In this document: positions 7,736-15,614 of the stretch, piece after piece
How the letters are laid out: every line of letters starts with the position of its first letter
How positions within the stretch are numbered: the stretch's first letter is position 1
Source of the DNA: Hungatella sp. UBA5385
GTDB taxonomy: Bacteria > Bacillota > Clostridia > Lachnospirales > Lachnospiraceae
Assembly (NCBI GenBank): GCA_002409995.1
Contig: DHOR01000032.1
Span: forward strand, 1 to 18,669
Direction: 5' to 3'
DNA: 18,669 nt
Notes under the pieces: model-generated
Told to the model about the DNA's origin: nothing
The model's database searches: none
The model's input: only the letters and a program-made list of their open reading frames with translations
Translations under genes and position numbers: made by a program

Positions 7736-7810
7736 ACTATTATTTTTCCTTCCCAATTCATCTTTTCTTTTTTTTGTTACAGTCCCAACGTTGAGTTTTT
7801 GTGTGATTTG

Positions 7811-7839
7811 ATTATATATAATGTTTATCTATTAGTAAA
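7811..7839 (-). promoter_or_regulatory. Predicted sigma-A promoter of the gntP-type gene
   Basis: Reading the minus strand, TTTACT (7839-7834), a 17-bp spacer and TATAAT (7816-7811) form a good sigma-A promoter about 75 bases upstream of the chosen permease start. The -10 is inside a 12-bp self-complementary sequence, ATTATATATAAT (7811-7822), which could also be a regulator site. The same hexamer pair with the same spacing is found upstream of garD. Confidence 0.55.
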
Positions 7840-7887
7840 ACGCTTTATTTTTATACTTCTATAAATTTTATTAAGAGTTTTGGTTAT

Positions 7888-7936
7888 AAAAAAAGGAATA
7901 ATCCACATAGTTTTACTATGAATTACCCCTTTTTAT
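7888..7936 (-). terminator. Predicted intrinsic terminator downstream of garD
   Basis: On the minus strand an imperfect stem begins AAAAAGG, is topped by CATAG-TAAAA-CTATG and closes with CCTTTTTTT, so it ends in a seven-T run. It starts about 12 bases after the garD stop codon. Small internal loops interrupt the stem, but the position and U-tract fit a rho-independent terminator. Confidence 0.6.
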
Positions 7937-7951
7937 GTCGCTTTAAATAAA

Positions 7952-9469
7952 TCAGGTTATTGGAGCAGGGTTAAAAATGCACAAATCGTTATGGAGTTTA
8001 TACTTCTCGGCAAAACACTGTTTTCTGCCGCTTGCAACTTCAATAATCTCATTAAAAAGCAGAGTGCCAATCTCCGGAATGGTTGCGTCTCCGGTTGCAA
8101 TGGGACCTGCATTAACATCAATTAAATCATCCCACTGTTCCTTCATCTCATTTCTGGAGCATACCTTAATAACAGGTGCGATGGCAAGACCATAGGGAGT
8201 CCCTCTTCCTGTCATAAATACCTGAAGACCGATTCCTGAAGCAAGCTGACTTGGGCCGCAGACAATATCACTGGCCGGAGTTGCAGCATAAATAAGTCCT
8301 TTTTTAGTTGGAGTTTCAGCAGGTGAAAGCACCTCTACAATAGGGGAGGTACCGGATTTGGCAATGGAGCCCATAGCCTTTTCCACAATATTGGAAAGAC
8401 CGCCCTTTTTATTGCCAGGAGTTGGGTTGGCACTTCTGTCTACACCGCCCATTTCCAGATAATTATCGTACCATTTCATTTCTTCTGCCAGTCTTTTGCC
8501 AACTTCTTCGTTAATACAGCGCTCTCCTAAGAGATATACACCGTCACGAACCTCAGTTACCTCAGAAAACAATACAGTTGCGCCGCCTGATACCAGCATA
8601 TCTGAGGCATAACCTGCAGATGGGTTGGCAGAAGCGCCTGAAAATGCATCACTTCCTCCGCACTGCATACCAACCAGAAGATCGGATAAAGGAAGTGTCT
8701 CTCTCTTTCTTTCATTTAAAATCTGAAGTTTTTTCTCAGCCATGTTCATAAGGGCATCAATCATAGCCTCAAAACCTTTGACGTCCTGAAGAATAATTAC
8801 ATTATCCGGTGAAATGTCCGCTTCATCTAAAAGCATATCCACTGTAAATTTCTCACAACCCAGTCCCACTACCATAAGCTGACCGCCGAAATTAGGATGT
8901 TTTGCCAGATTACGCAGTGCACGAATGGGAACCTTAGCTTCCGGTGCATTAATTGCAACTCCGCAGCCATAGGCATGATTAATTGGAACAATATCATCTA
9001 CATTGGGGTACTTTGGAAGAAGCTCTTTTTTCATCTTCTCCACGGCTACATTTAACACACCTGTTACACACTGTACAGTTGTGCTGATTCCCAGAATATT
9101 CCTTGTTCCTGCATAACCGCCGTTGGGGTTTCTGTATCCTTCCCAGGTGTCTGTGGGAGGCTTTGGAAGATCGGTTACCAGATTCACTCCGAATCTCATT
9201 TCATCAAGTTCCGGAGGTGTGGGCAGCTCCAGCATATTTTCATTAATCCAGTCGCCTTTTGTAATAGGGTCTACTGCATATCCAAGCACTACACCGTACC
9301 GGATAATCTCCTTCCCCTTTGGAATATCACATAAAGCGATTTTATGCGCCTGAGGAATATCCTGTCTGGTGATTACCCCTTCCATCAGCGGGGTTCCTGC
9401 CTTGATGTCTTTTACTGCAATTGCTACATTGTCTTTCTCATTGATTTTAATATACAATGGACTGCTCAT
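7952..9469 (-). CDS. garD: Galactarate dehydratase (GarD/UxaA family)
   Basis: This 505-residue cytoplasmic metal-dependent dehydratase has a SAF domain at about 8-85 followed by the UxaA/GarD catalytic region. E. coli GarD converts galactarate to 5-dehydro-4-deoxy-D-glucarate. GarD-type rather than altronate-dehydratase (UxaA) features are seen: YGCGVAINAP (167-176), NPTPGNKKGGLSNIVEKA, GRGTPYGLA, and the C-terminus LHNDLCIFNPAPIT. It is slightly shorter than E. coli GarD (523). AGGAGG precedes the ATG by five bases. The usual downstream genes (garL, garR, garK) are absent from the window; instead gntP and a LarA-like gene are near. Another aldarate or related hydroxy acid could be the substrate, but the family call is strong. 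Confidence 0.85.
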   Translation of the reverse strand: MSSPLYIKINEKDNVAIAVKDIKAGTPLMEGVITRQDIPQAHKIALCDIPKGKEIIRYGVVLGYAVDPITKGDWINENMLELPTPPELDEMRFGVNLVTDLPKPPTDTWEGYRNPNGGYAGTRNILGISTTVQCVTGVLNVAVEKMKKELLPKYPNVDDIVPINHAYGCGVAINAPEAKVPIRALRNLAKHPNFGGQLMVVGLGCEKFTVDMLLDEADISPDNVIILQDVKGFEAMIDALMNMAEKKLQILNERKRETLPLSDLLVGMQCGGSDAFSGASANPSAGYASDMLVSGGATVLFSEVTEVRDGVYLLGERCINEEVGKRLAEEMKWYDNYLEMGGVDRSANPTPGNKKGGLSNIVEKAMGSIAKSGTSPIVEVLSPAETPTKKGLIYAATPASDIVCGPSQLASGIGLQVFMTGRGTPYGLAIAPVIKVCSRNEMKEQWDDLIDVNAGPIATGDATIPEIGTLLFNEIIEVASGRKQCFAEKYKLHNDLCIFNPAPIT

Positions 9470-9528
9470 CTTCTCCTCCTGTTCCGGATTTCTTAAATTT
9501 GCCCTTTGAAAAATCTTATGCTATATTT

Positions 9529-9557
9529 ATTATAGCTTGAAGATACCAATAAGTAAA
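9529..9557 (-). promoter_or_regulatory. garD: Predicted sigma-A promoter of garD
   Basis: On the minus strand, TTTACT (9557-9552), a 17-bp spacer and TATAAT (9534-9529) stand about 60 bases before the garD start. The -10 lies within a short dyad, GCTATA-N5-TATAGC (9520-9536). The hexamers and spacing are identical to those of the gntP-type gene, suggesting the two are expressed in a coordinated way. Confidence 0.55.
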
Positions 9558-9570
9558 ATTATTAGATTTT

Positions 9571-9598
9571 AGTGTTTACTTAATTTAATTAAGTGTTT
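9571..9598. promoter_or_regulatory. Palindrome and direct repeat upstream of the garD promoter
   Basis: A perfect palindrome with one central base, ACTTAATT-T-AATTAAGT (9578-9594), is flanked by a direct repeat AGTGTTT at 9571-9577 and 9592-9598, 21 bp (two helical turns) apart. It sits just upstream of the garD -35, where an activator such as the LysR protein would bind. The region is AT-rich, so chance cannot be excluded. Confidence 0.35.
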
Positions 9599-9621
9599 GG
9601 GTGATAACTTTATATATGTAA

Positions 9622-9666
9622 ATAGAGGATCTTATATCATATCTTTTCTGATATAAGATCCTCTAT
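9622..9666. terminator. 18-bp perfect hairpin, likely terminator of the SLC13-MBL operon
   Basis: The arm ATAGAGGATCTTATATCA (9622-9639) pairs perfectly with 9649-9666 across a 9-base loop. It begins 11 bases after the stop of the metallo-hydrolase gene when read on the minus strand. Only a three-T run follows, so it is either a weak-tailed terminator or an operator upstream of garD. Confidence 0.55.
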
Positions 9667-9677
9667 CTATCATAATT

Positions 9678-10523
9678 CTATTTATTGTCTGAGTATATTT
9701 CAGGATAATAGCTCATAACAACTGCCGCTCTATCCCGCAGAACATCTCCCCATAGATAATCAGCCTGAAAAACGCTGTAGTCATTTCGATCTTCTGGGAT
9801 GTTAGGTATTACATTGCCCTGATTTAAATGGCTGGATAATGTAATATCTACTTTCCAGTCAGCCATCTCCAAACAGTCACGGACAAATTGATGAGCCAGC
9901 TCCTCAGGCAGACCTTGCTTAGCCAGTTCCTCAGGCTTCATCATGGGCACGCCTATACCTCCATGCATAGCGCAGCGAAATACATTGCCGTTATCATCCT
10001 TATCATCAAAGAAGAAAGATGTTGCTCCCGGAGTATGACCTGGGCACAGCCTTGTCTTTATGCTGAACCTGCCCAAATCAATGGTCTTACTGTCATCATA
10101 AAAATGATTAACATCAAAATCGACCATAGGTAAAATATCAGTATCATGCTTATGAAGCTGGTGCTGCTCCTCATCTATCTCAGACAGCCAAACTTCTGCA
10201 CCTGACATTTCCTGAAGGAAACGGCAGCCATTTACATGATCCCAATGCCAGTGACTCAAAAGAATGATCTTAATATCTCTCGGATCAAAACCTGCCCGCC
10301 AAATCTGATCAATCAACAGATATAAAGATGAACGATACCCAGTATCAATCAAAATCAGGCCTTCCCCTGAGTCAAGGAGATAAGCACAAACATCATCCTG
10401 TCCCCCTACCTGCCATACATGAGGTGCTGTACGATATACAGAAATAACATACTTCCAGGGATGTTCTAAATCAAAACCGTAGCGCATGGGCGGAACCTGT
10501 GCATAGTAGAATTTTTTATCCAT
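9678..10523 (-). CDS. Metallo-beta-lactamase-fold hydrolase (subclass B3-like fold)
   Basis: This 281-residue protein has an MBL fold. Metal ligands visible are His91-x-His93-x-Asp95-His96 (SHWHWDHVNG), His163 (CPGHTPGATSF) and His232 (SSHLNQGN), a pattern like subclass B3 enzymes and MBL lactonases. No clear signal peptide is present, so it acts in the cytoplasm, unlike secreted beta-lactamases. The gene follows an SLC13 permease gene by 36 bases, with AAGGAGG before its ATG, making a two-gene operon. A hydrolase of a lactone or ester of the transported acid is a reasonable guess; for an aldarate it could open the lactone form. This is inference only. Family assignment is secure. Confidence 0.85.
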   Translation of the reverse strand: MDKKFYYAQVPPMRYGFDLEHPWKYVISVYRTAPHVWQVGGQDDVCAYLLDSGEGLILIDTGYRSSLYLLIDQIWRAGFDPRDIKIILLSHWHWDHVNGCRFLQEMSGAEVWLSEIDEEQHQLHKHDTDILPMVDFDVNHFYDDSKTIDLGRFSIKTRLCPGHTPGATSFFFDDKDDNGNVFRCAMHGGIGVPMMKPEELAKQGLPEELAHQFVRDCLEMADWKVDITLSSHLNQGNVIPNIPEDRNDYSVFQADYLWGDVLRDRAAVVMSYYPEIYSDNK

Positions 10524-10559
10524 AGTATTTCCTCCTTTTTATTAATTCTTATATTATAA

Positions 10560-11864
10560 TCATCCATATATAGGGAACATTAAATTTGCCGAAATTGCAC
10601 AAGTCAATATGGTGATGACCATATATGGAAAACTAAATTTTAATACCTTCATGGGGTTATATCCACCAGCTGCAAAAGCCACAGCAGCTTCACCAGAGCC
10701 GGATGGAAATGCAATATCATACATATTAGCCATACCTGCAATCAGAATGATTCCACGAGGATCCCAGCCACCAACCAAAGCCACAGAAGCAGCGATAGGA
10801 ACCAGAACCGCCTGAGTCGCAGTGTTGGATAAAAAGTTTGTCATTATAACAGTAACTGCCGAGAACAGAAGCATTACATAGAAGGAGCTTGGGTTCTCTC
10901 CCAGCATATTAAGAAGTACATTGCCAATGAGCTCACCTGCACCGGATTTGCCCAGTGCATCAGCTACTACTAAAACTCCGGCAATCATCCAAATCATATC
11001 TGCAGTCATACTTTTTACAGCGTCCTGTACCTTTAAAATTCCCACATAAATCAATACTACCACAGCGATACCAGGAGCAAGGTACATAAGATTACCGGTC
11101 CAGCGATTGAGGATCATAGCCAGCATAGTTACAGCAAATACAATATATACAATCATTTCCTGTGTATGTGTCAGGGTTGCTTCCTGCTTTTTCTGTTTTA
11201 CAGCATTTTTGTCAATTTTACTGCTCTTGGGCATTAAGCGCCAGCCAAATACACAGAAAACGGTAAGAGCTATCATTGGAATAATTGAGAATAAAAATGG
11301 ATCAAACATGGTTAATGCATATTTCTCGTCCGGAAGTATACCAGCATACATAGCATTAATTACAGCGAACCAGGTAGCTCCCATACCCAAAGGAGTACGG
11401 AACTTCCAGGAAGAAGTAATTCCCAGCATAGGTAAAATCAGACGATTGGATGTAATTTCTCCAGTATCTCCAAGAGTACTTAAAAAAACAACCATAATAG
11501 TAAGCACAGCAGTTGATGGGATAAACTGAGCCAAAAGAGCAGCTACAGCAAAAATAGATATAATTAACAGCGAACCATGACTGTTCTTCATGTATTCCAT
11601 CAAATCACTAACTCTGGATACAAGACTTGTTTTTGTCAAAACTCCGCTAAGCGCCAGCATTGGTGCAATCAAAACCACAATTTTATTACCAAACCCAGTG
11701 AAAGCCGACTGTAAGTCCACAACCCCAGTAATTGCAAGCATTAAACAACAAGTCATTGTAATAAGGCCAAATGGAAACTTACCCCACACAAACATGATCA
11801 TCATAAACAGCGTAACAGCCAATTTCGACAGTACTGACTCAGACAAAAATATGGTAGAACCCAC
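10560..11864 (-). CDS. SLC13/DASS-family (di/tricarboxylate) permease
   Basis: This is a multi-spanning inner-membrane transporter of about 434 residues with roughly 11-12 hydrophobic segments. The two half-repeats carry the characteristic motifs PSTAVL (first half) and SNTATQAVLVPIA (second half), which bind carboxylate and cation in the divalent anion:Na+ symporter superfamily. The start is uncertain. The longest frame begins with GTG at 11864, but AGGGGAG abuts it too closely, so a start a few codons downstream (for example the TTG at codon 7) is possible. It is divergent from the histidine kinase gene (97 bp between) and forms an operon with the MBL hydrolase. Likely substrates are dicarboxylates, which would include aldarates; this is not proven. 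Confidence 0.82.
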   Translation of the reverse strand: MGSTIFLSESVLSKLAVTLFMMIMFVWGKFPFGLITMTCCLMLAITGVVDLQSAFTGFGNKIVVLIAPMLALSGVLTKTSLVSRVSDLMEYMKNSHGSLLIISIFAVAALLAQFIPSTAVLTIMVVFLSTLGDTGEITSNRLILPMLGITSSWKFRTPLGMGATWFAVINAMYAGILPDEKYALTMFDPFLFSIIPMIALTVFCVFGWRLMPKSSKIDKNAVKQKKQEATLTHTQEMIVYIVFAVTMLAMILNRWTGNLMYLAPGIAVVVLIYVGILKVQDAVKSMTADMIWMIAGVLVVADALGKSGAGELIGNVLLNMLGENPSSFYVMLLFSAVTVIMTNFLSNTATQAVLVPIAASVALVGGWDPRGIILIAGMANMYDIAFPSGSGEAAVAFAAGGYNPMKVLKFSFPYMVITILTCAISANLMFPIYG

Positions 11865-11898
11865 TCCCCTTTTATGATATGATATAGAAGAAAAAACA

Positions 11899-11915
11899 AA
11901 GAGAAGATTTCTCTT
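11899..11915. promoter_or_regulatory. Inverted repeat in the SLC13/kinase divergent region
   Basis: AAGAGAA-GAT-TTCTCTT is a perfect 7-bp dyad lying midway between the divergent permease and histidine kinase starts. It could be an operator or a small 5' leader hairpin. No clear -35/-10 pair was found for either gene in this 97-bp gap. Confidence 0.35.
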
Positions 11916-11961
11916 ATGAATATTAGCGGAATCAAATTAGAAATCCGAGGTAAAAACTTCT

Positions 11962-13368
11962 ATGACTCATTCACTTTATTACAAATTTATTCTTGGCTAT
12001 CTGGTATTTGGCCTTCTGGGCTTTGCTACCATAGCCACATTTTCTTCGAAAATCACTGATAAATATCTGATTGATCAGCAGACTGAGCGGCTGTATGATG
12101 AGGCTACTCAGATAGCTTCCAGCTACAGCAAATTATATTCCGGAAAATCAGTGAATTTAAACAGTTCTTATCCGCAGATCGTAGGCGCTGCCGGATATCT
12201 TCATGCGCAAATCTGGATTGTGGACCGTAATGGCAACATTGTAGTTGACAGCAATCAGTCCAATAAAGCGGAACGAGTCATTGAAGATTATGACCCTACG
12301 GCTACTGGCAATAAGCCTTATACAATAGGAAACTTCTATAACCAGTTTCCCTATGATGTTTTAAGCGTTCAGGCGCCAATTACAGGCAACTATACTACCT
12401 ATGGCTATGTTGTAATTCATCAGGGTCTTAATGATCTCCATGCCTCACGTGATAGTATTTTAAATATTTTGTATATTACTTTAGCTATCGTGTTTGCATT
12501 TTCACTGATCATACTTCTGGTATTTACAAAAACAGTATATATACCACTGAAGAAAATCACAGCAGGCGCCAATGAATATGCACAGGGTAATCTGACCCAC
12601 CACATTGATCTTCATACCAGGGACGAGATGGGGTATCTGGCTGCCACCTTGAATTATATGTCTGATGAACTGAACCAGATGGAGGAGTATCAGAAAACAT
12701 TTGTTGCCAATGTATCTCATGATTTCCGCTCTCCTCTTACCTCAATCAAGGGTTATCTGGAGGCGATTTTAGACGGTACCATTCCTGAGGATATGTACGA
12801 AAAATATATCACTCGTGTAATCTCAGAAACTGAGCGTTTGAATAAATTAACTCAGGGACTGCTTACCATTAACTCACTGGACAGCAAAGGCTATTTAAAC
12901 AGAACTAATTTTGATATTAACCGTGTGATCAAGGACATTGCTGCCTCTTTTGAGGGAATCTGCAGGGATAAGAATCTTAATTTCGAATTGACCTTCTCAG
13001 ACTCCATTCAGATGGTATATGCTGACCATGGGAAGATTCAGCAGGTGATGTACAACTTAATTGATAATGCTATTAAGTTCAGCCACCAGGATTCCTCCAT
13101 CTATATTCAGGCTTCCAGCAAATACGAGAAAATCTTCATTTCTGTGAAGGATACAGGTATTGGTATTCCTAAAGACAGCATTAAAAAAATATGGGAACGA
13201 TTTTACAAATCTGATTTATCAAGAGGTAAGGATAAGAAAGGCACTGGACTGGGACTGGCTATTGTGAAAGAAATCATTCAGTCTCATGGAGAGAATATTG
13301 ATGTAATCAGTACTGAAGGGGTTGGGAGTGAATTTATATTCAGTCTGCCAAAAGCTACAAATTTATAA
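11962..13368 (+). CDS. Sensor histidine kinase (PhoR/HAMP type)
   Basis: This is a 468-residue membrane kinase. A first transmembrane helix (about 8-28) is followed by an extracellular sensor domain (about 30-160) and a second helix (about 165-188). HAMP (about 190-240), HisKA with phospho-acceptor His253 (VANVSHDFRSPL) and HATPase_c follow, with N-box N365/N369 (YNLIDNAIKF), G1 DTGIGIP and G2 GTGLGLAIV. The ATG has GAGG about 11 bases upstream. It has no response regulator beside it. The orphan OmpR-type regulator at 95-805 would be the natural partner, now about 11 kb away with the catabolic island between. A strong hairpin follows the gene. The signal is unknown; the extracellular domain shows no recognised motif. 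Confidence 0.93.
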   Translation: MTHSLYYKFILGYLVFGLLGFATIATFSSKITDKYLIDQQTERLYDEATQIASSYSKLYSGKSVNLNSSYPQIVGAAGYLHAQIWIVDRNGNIVVDSNQSNKAERVIEDYDPTATGNKPYTIGNFYNQFPYDVLSVQAPITGNYTTYGYVVIHQGLNDLHASRDSILNILYITLAIVFAFSLIILLVFTKTVYIPLKKITAGANEYAQGNLTHHIDLHTRDEMGYLAATLNYMSDELNQMEEYQKTFVANVSHDFRSPLTSIKGYLEAILDGTIPEDMYEKYITRVISETERLNKLTQGLLTINSLDSKGYLNRTNFDINRVIKDIAASFEGICRDKNLNFELTFSDSIQMVYADHGKIQQVMYNLIDNAIKFSHQDSSIYIQASSKYEKIFISVKDTGIGIPKDSIKKIWERFYKSDLSRGKDKKGTGLGLAIVKEIIQSHGENIDVISTEGVGSEFIFSLPKATNL

Positions 13369-13380
13369 TGGATAACTAAG

Positions 13381-13425
13381 AAATCGGTTCCGTTCACGTG
13401 TATAAAACGTAAACGGAACCGATTT
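13381..13425. terminator. Bidirectional terminator between kinase and trmL genes
   Basis: The arm AAATCGGTTCCGTT (13381-13394) pairs perfectly with 13412-13425. After a C-A mismatch, ACGT pairs with ACGT around a 7-base loop. The A-run at one end and TTTATATT at the other suit termination in both directions between the convergent kinase and trmL genes. Confidence 0.75.
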
Positions 13426-13442
13426 ATATTGTCTAAAAACAA

Positions 13443-13937
13443 TTATTCTTTCCAATGCAGATGATGAAGCTCACCTTCCATGGTCATCTTATCAAATCCA
13501 TTCTGCCGCAAAGCCTCATACAGCACAATAGAAACAGAGTTTGATAAATTCAAGGAACGGATATCACCCCACATGGGAATTCTCACACAGTTTTCTTCAT
13601 TCTCCACTAGAATTTCTTCCGGAATCCCTGCACTTTCTCTGCCAAACATAATAAAACAGTCCGGTTCATACTTCACATCAGAATATACATGCCGGCCTTT
13701 GGTGGTAGCCATGTAAATCTTAGCTCCCGGATTCTTATGAAGGAAATCCTGGTAATCCGAATAAACGGTAACATCCAGCTTGTCCCAGTAATCCAGTCCA
13801 GCCCGTTTAATCAGCTTATCGCTGAGCCTGAAGCCCAAAGGTTCAATCAGATGCAGTTTTGTATCAGTTGCCACGCAGGTTCTTCCGATATTCCCTGTGT
13901 TTGCCGGCATCTCCGGCTCAAGCAGTACGATATTCAT
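13443..13937 (-). CDS. trmL: tRNA (cytidine(34)-2'-O)-methyltransferase TrmL
   Basis: This 164-residue SPOUT-class methyltransferase has the usual TrmL length. It transfers a methyl group from S-adenosylmethionine to the 2'-OH of the wobble nucleotide of certain leucine tRNAs in the cytoplasm. Signature segments are MNIVLLEPEMPANTGNIGRT (1-20), FGRESAGIPEEI in the middle and IPMWGDIRSLNLSNSVSIV forming the SAM-binding knot. The start lies two bases after the aminotransferase stop, with GGAAAGG upstream, so it is the last gene of the minus-strand block. Confidence 0.93.
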   Translation of the reverse strand: MNIVLLEPEMPANTGNIGRTCVATDTKLHLIEPLGFRLSDKLIKRAGLDYWDKLDVTVYSDYQDFLHKNPGAKIYMATTKGRHVYSDVKYEPDCFIMFGRESAGIPEEILVENEENCVRIPMWGDIRSLNLSNSVSIVLYEALRQNGFDKMTMEGELHHLHWKE

Positions 13938-13939
13938 GA

Positions 13940-15109
13940 TTATGCCTTTCCATCCAGTCGTTTCACAAACTGCTCCATACGTCCAAGTGCTTCCTTCAAG
14001 TTCTTTAAGGAATAAGCATAGGAAACACGTAAAAATCCTTCTCCGCAGTCTCCAAATGCAGTTCCCGGAACAACAGCCACCTTTTCTTCCTGAAGAAGTC
14101 TTGTTGCAAATTCATCTGATGTCATGCCAAACCGCTTAATGCTTGGAAATGCATAAAATGCGCCTTCCGGCTCAAAGCAGTCCAGTCCCATTTCCTGAAA
14201 GCTATGTAATACAAAACGGCGCCTCTGGTCATAGGATTCACACATGCTCTCTATATCGCTGTCGCCATCCCTTACAGCTGCAATGGCTGCATACTGGCTG
14301 GTGGTCGGTGCACACATAATTGCAAACTGATGAATTTTCAGCATCTGCTCCACTATCACAGCAGGACCGGCTACATAGCCAAGGCGCCAGCCAGTCATAG
14401 CATAAGCTTTGGAAAATCCATTGATCAGTATAGTTCTCTCCTTCATGCCAGGGAAAGAAGCAATGCTCACATGCTTTACACCATAGGTAAGCTCTGCATA
14501 AATTTCATCGCTTAACACATATAAATCATGCTCTACTACAATCTTCGCAATCTCTTCCAGCTCATGAGCTTCCATAATGGCTCCAGTTGGATTGTTTGGG
14601 AAAGGAAGTACAAGAATCTTGGTCTTCGGAGTGATTTTTTCAAGGAGTTTTTCCTTCGTCAGCTTAAATTGGTCCTTTTCCTCTAAATCAATTACAACTG
14701 GAACACCATTTGCTAAAATAGTGCATGGCACATAGGAAACAAAGCTTGGCTGTGGAACCAGCACCTCATCACCGGGGTCCAGCATAGCACGCAGAGCAAT
14801 GTCAATTGCCTCACTGCCGCCTACTGTTACAACCATTTCCCTTTGGGGATCATAGCTTAATTCAAATCTGCGTCTTAAATAATTGCTGATCTCCACACGA
14901 AGGTGATTCAGCCCTGCATTGGAGGTATAAAAAGTTTTGCCTTTTTCCAGGGAATATATGCCTTCCTCACGGATATGCCATGGAGTGTCAAAATCAGGCT
15001 CTCCAACACCTAAGGATATAGCATCCTTCATCTCACTTACTATGTCAAAAAATTTACGGATTCCTGATGGCGGAATCTCTACGATTCTTTCAGATAATGG
15101 GTTTCTCAC
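13940..15109 (-). CDS. PLP-dependent class I/II aminotransferase
   Basis: This 389-residue fold-type I aminotransferase has Lys234 in INGFSKAYAMTGWRLGY as the Schiff-base lysine, Asn173 (PNNPTGA) and Asp201 (SDEIYAE) contacting PLP, and Arg242 binding the substrate carboxylate. It resembles PatA/aromatic or branched-chain aminotransferases; the amino donor cannot be decided. The start is GTG and overlaps the stop of the Lrp gene by four bases (GTGA). Its own ribosome site is weak (AAAGGATG is distant), so coupling to Lrp translation is likely. Pairing with an Lrp/AsnC regulator fits amino-acid metabolism under Lrp control. Confidence 0.9.
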   Translation of the reverse strand: MRNPLSERIVEIPPSGIRKFFDIVSEMKDAISLGVGEPDFDTPWHIREEGIYSLEKGKTFYTSNAGLNHLRVEISNYLRRRFELSYDPQREMVVTVGGSEAIDIALRAMLDPGDEVLVPQPSFVSYVPCTILANGVPVVIDLEEKDQFKLTKEKLLEKITPKTKILVLPFPNNPTGAIMEAHELEEIAKIVVEHDLYVLSDEIYAELTYGVKHVSIASFPGMKERTILINGFSKAYAMTGWRLGYVAGPAVIVEQMLKIHQFAIMCAPTTSQYAAIAAVRDGDSDIESMCESYDQRRRFVLHSFQEMGLDCFEPEGAFYAFPSIKRFGMTSDEFATRLLQEEKVAVVPGTAFGDCGEGFLRVSYAYSLKNLKEALGRMEQFVKRLDGKA

Positions 15110-15588
15110 GGGGTAATCAACATCCTTTCATCCGGCATCTCTTTTGCAAGAACAGTGCCATGGTCTTTGTATTTTTTCAGAACAAAATGGGTTGCTGTAC
15201 TGAGTACAGACTCCATGGTGGACAATTTTTCAGAAACAAACTGGGCCACCTGTCTCATAGTCTTACCTTCAATAATTACGGTGAAGTCAAATGAACCTGA
15301 CATCAAATAAACCGCCTGTACCTCACTGTACTGGTAGATTCGTTCTGCAATCTTATCAAATCCCATGCCCCTCTGAGGAGTTACCTTAACTTCAATCAGA
15401 GCTACCACCTTTTCATCGCTGGTATTGTCCCAGTTAATCAGGGTATGGTATCCACAGATAATATTCTCTTTTTCCATGTCGGCGATCTCATTGGCAATCG
15501 CGGCCTCACTTTCCCCTAAAAGAACCGCCAGATCTTTTAAATCGATTCTACTGTTTTTCTCAATAATTGCCAAAATCTTCTCTCTCAT
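15106..15588 (-). CDS. Lrp/AsnC-family transcriptional regulator
   Basis: This 160-residue regulator has a winged HTH at about 1-60 (KNSRIDLKDLAVLLGESEA) and an Lrp-type RAM ligand-binding/oligomerisation domain at about 65-150. AGGAGG with seven-base spacing precedes the ATG. It is cotranscribed with, and overlaps, the aminotransferase gene, and probably senses an amino acid and controls this pair. Length is normal for the family. Confidence 0.92.
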   Translation of the reverse strand: MREKILAIIEKNSRIDLKDLAVLLGESEAAIANEIADMEKENIICGYHTLINWDNTSDEKVVALIEVKVTPQRGMGFDKIAERIYQYSEVQAVYLMSGSFDFTVIIEGKTMRQVAQFVSEKLSTMESVLSTATHFVLKKYKDHGTVLAKEMPDERMLITP

Positions 15589-15614
15589 GACCTTACCTCC
15601 TGATTAAAATGAAT

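Noticed and set aside
7736..7756. TTG start seven codons upstream for the GntP permease
   Set aside because: GGGAAGGA is correctly placed for the ATG at 7735 and would lie inside the longer version.
7952..9469. Altronate dehydratase (UxaA) for the SAF-domain dehydratase
   Set aside because: The NPTPGNKKGG region and the NPAPIT C-terminus fit GarD rather than UxaA, and no uronate-pathway genes are nearby.
872..11864. Prophage or integrative element carrying the island
   Set aside because: No integrase, transposase, att repeats or phage genes were seen at either end; the palindromes do not flank the island on the right side.
11916..12056. Short plus-strand frame starting ATG at 11916 and overlapping the kinase start
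   Set aside because: It is out of frame with the kinase, has no ribosome site, and its peptide has no recognisable character.
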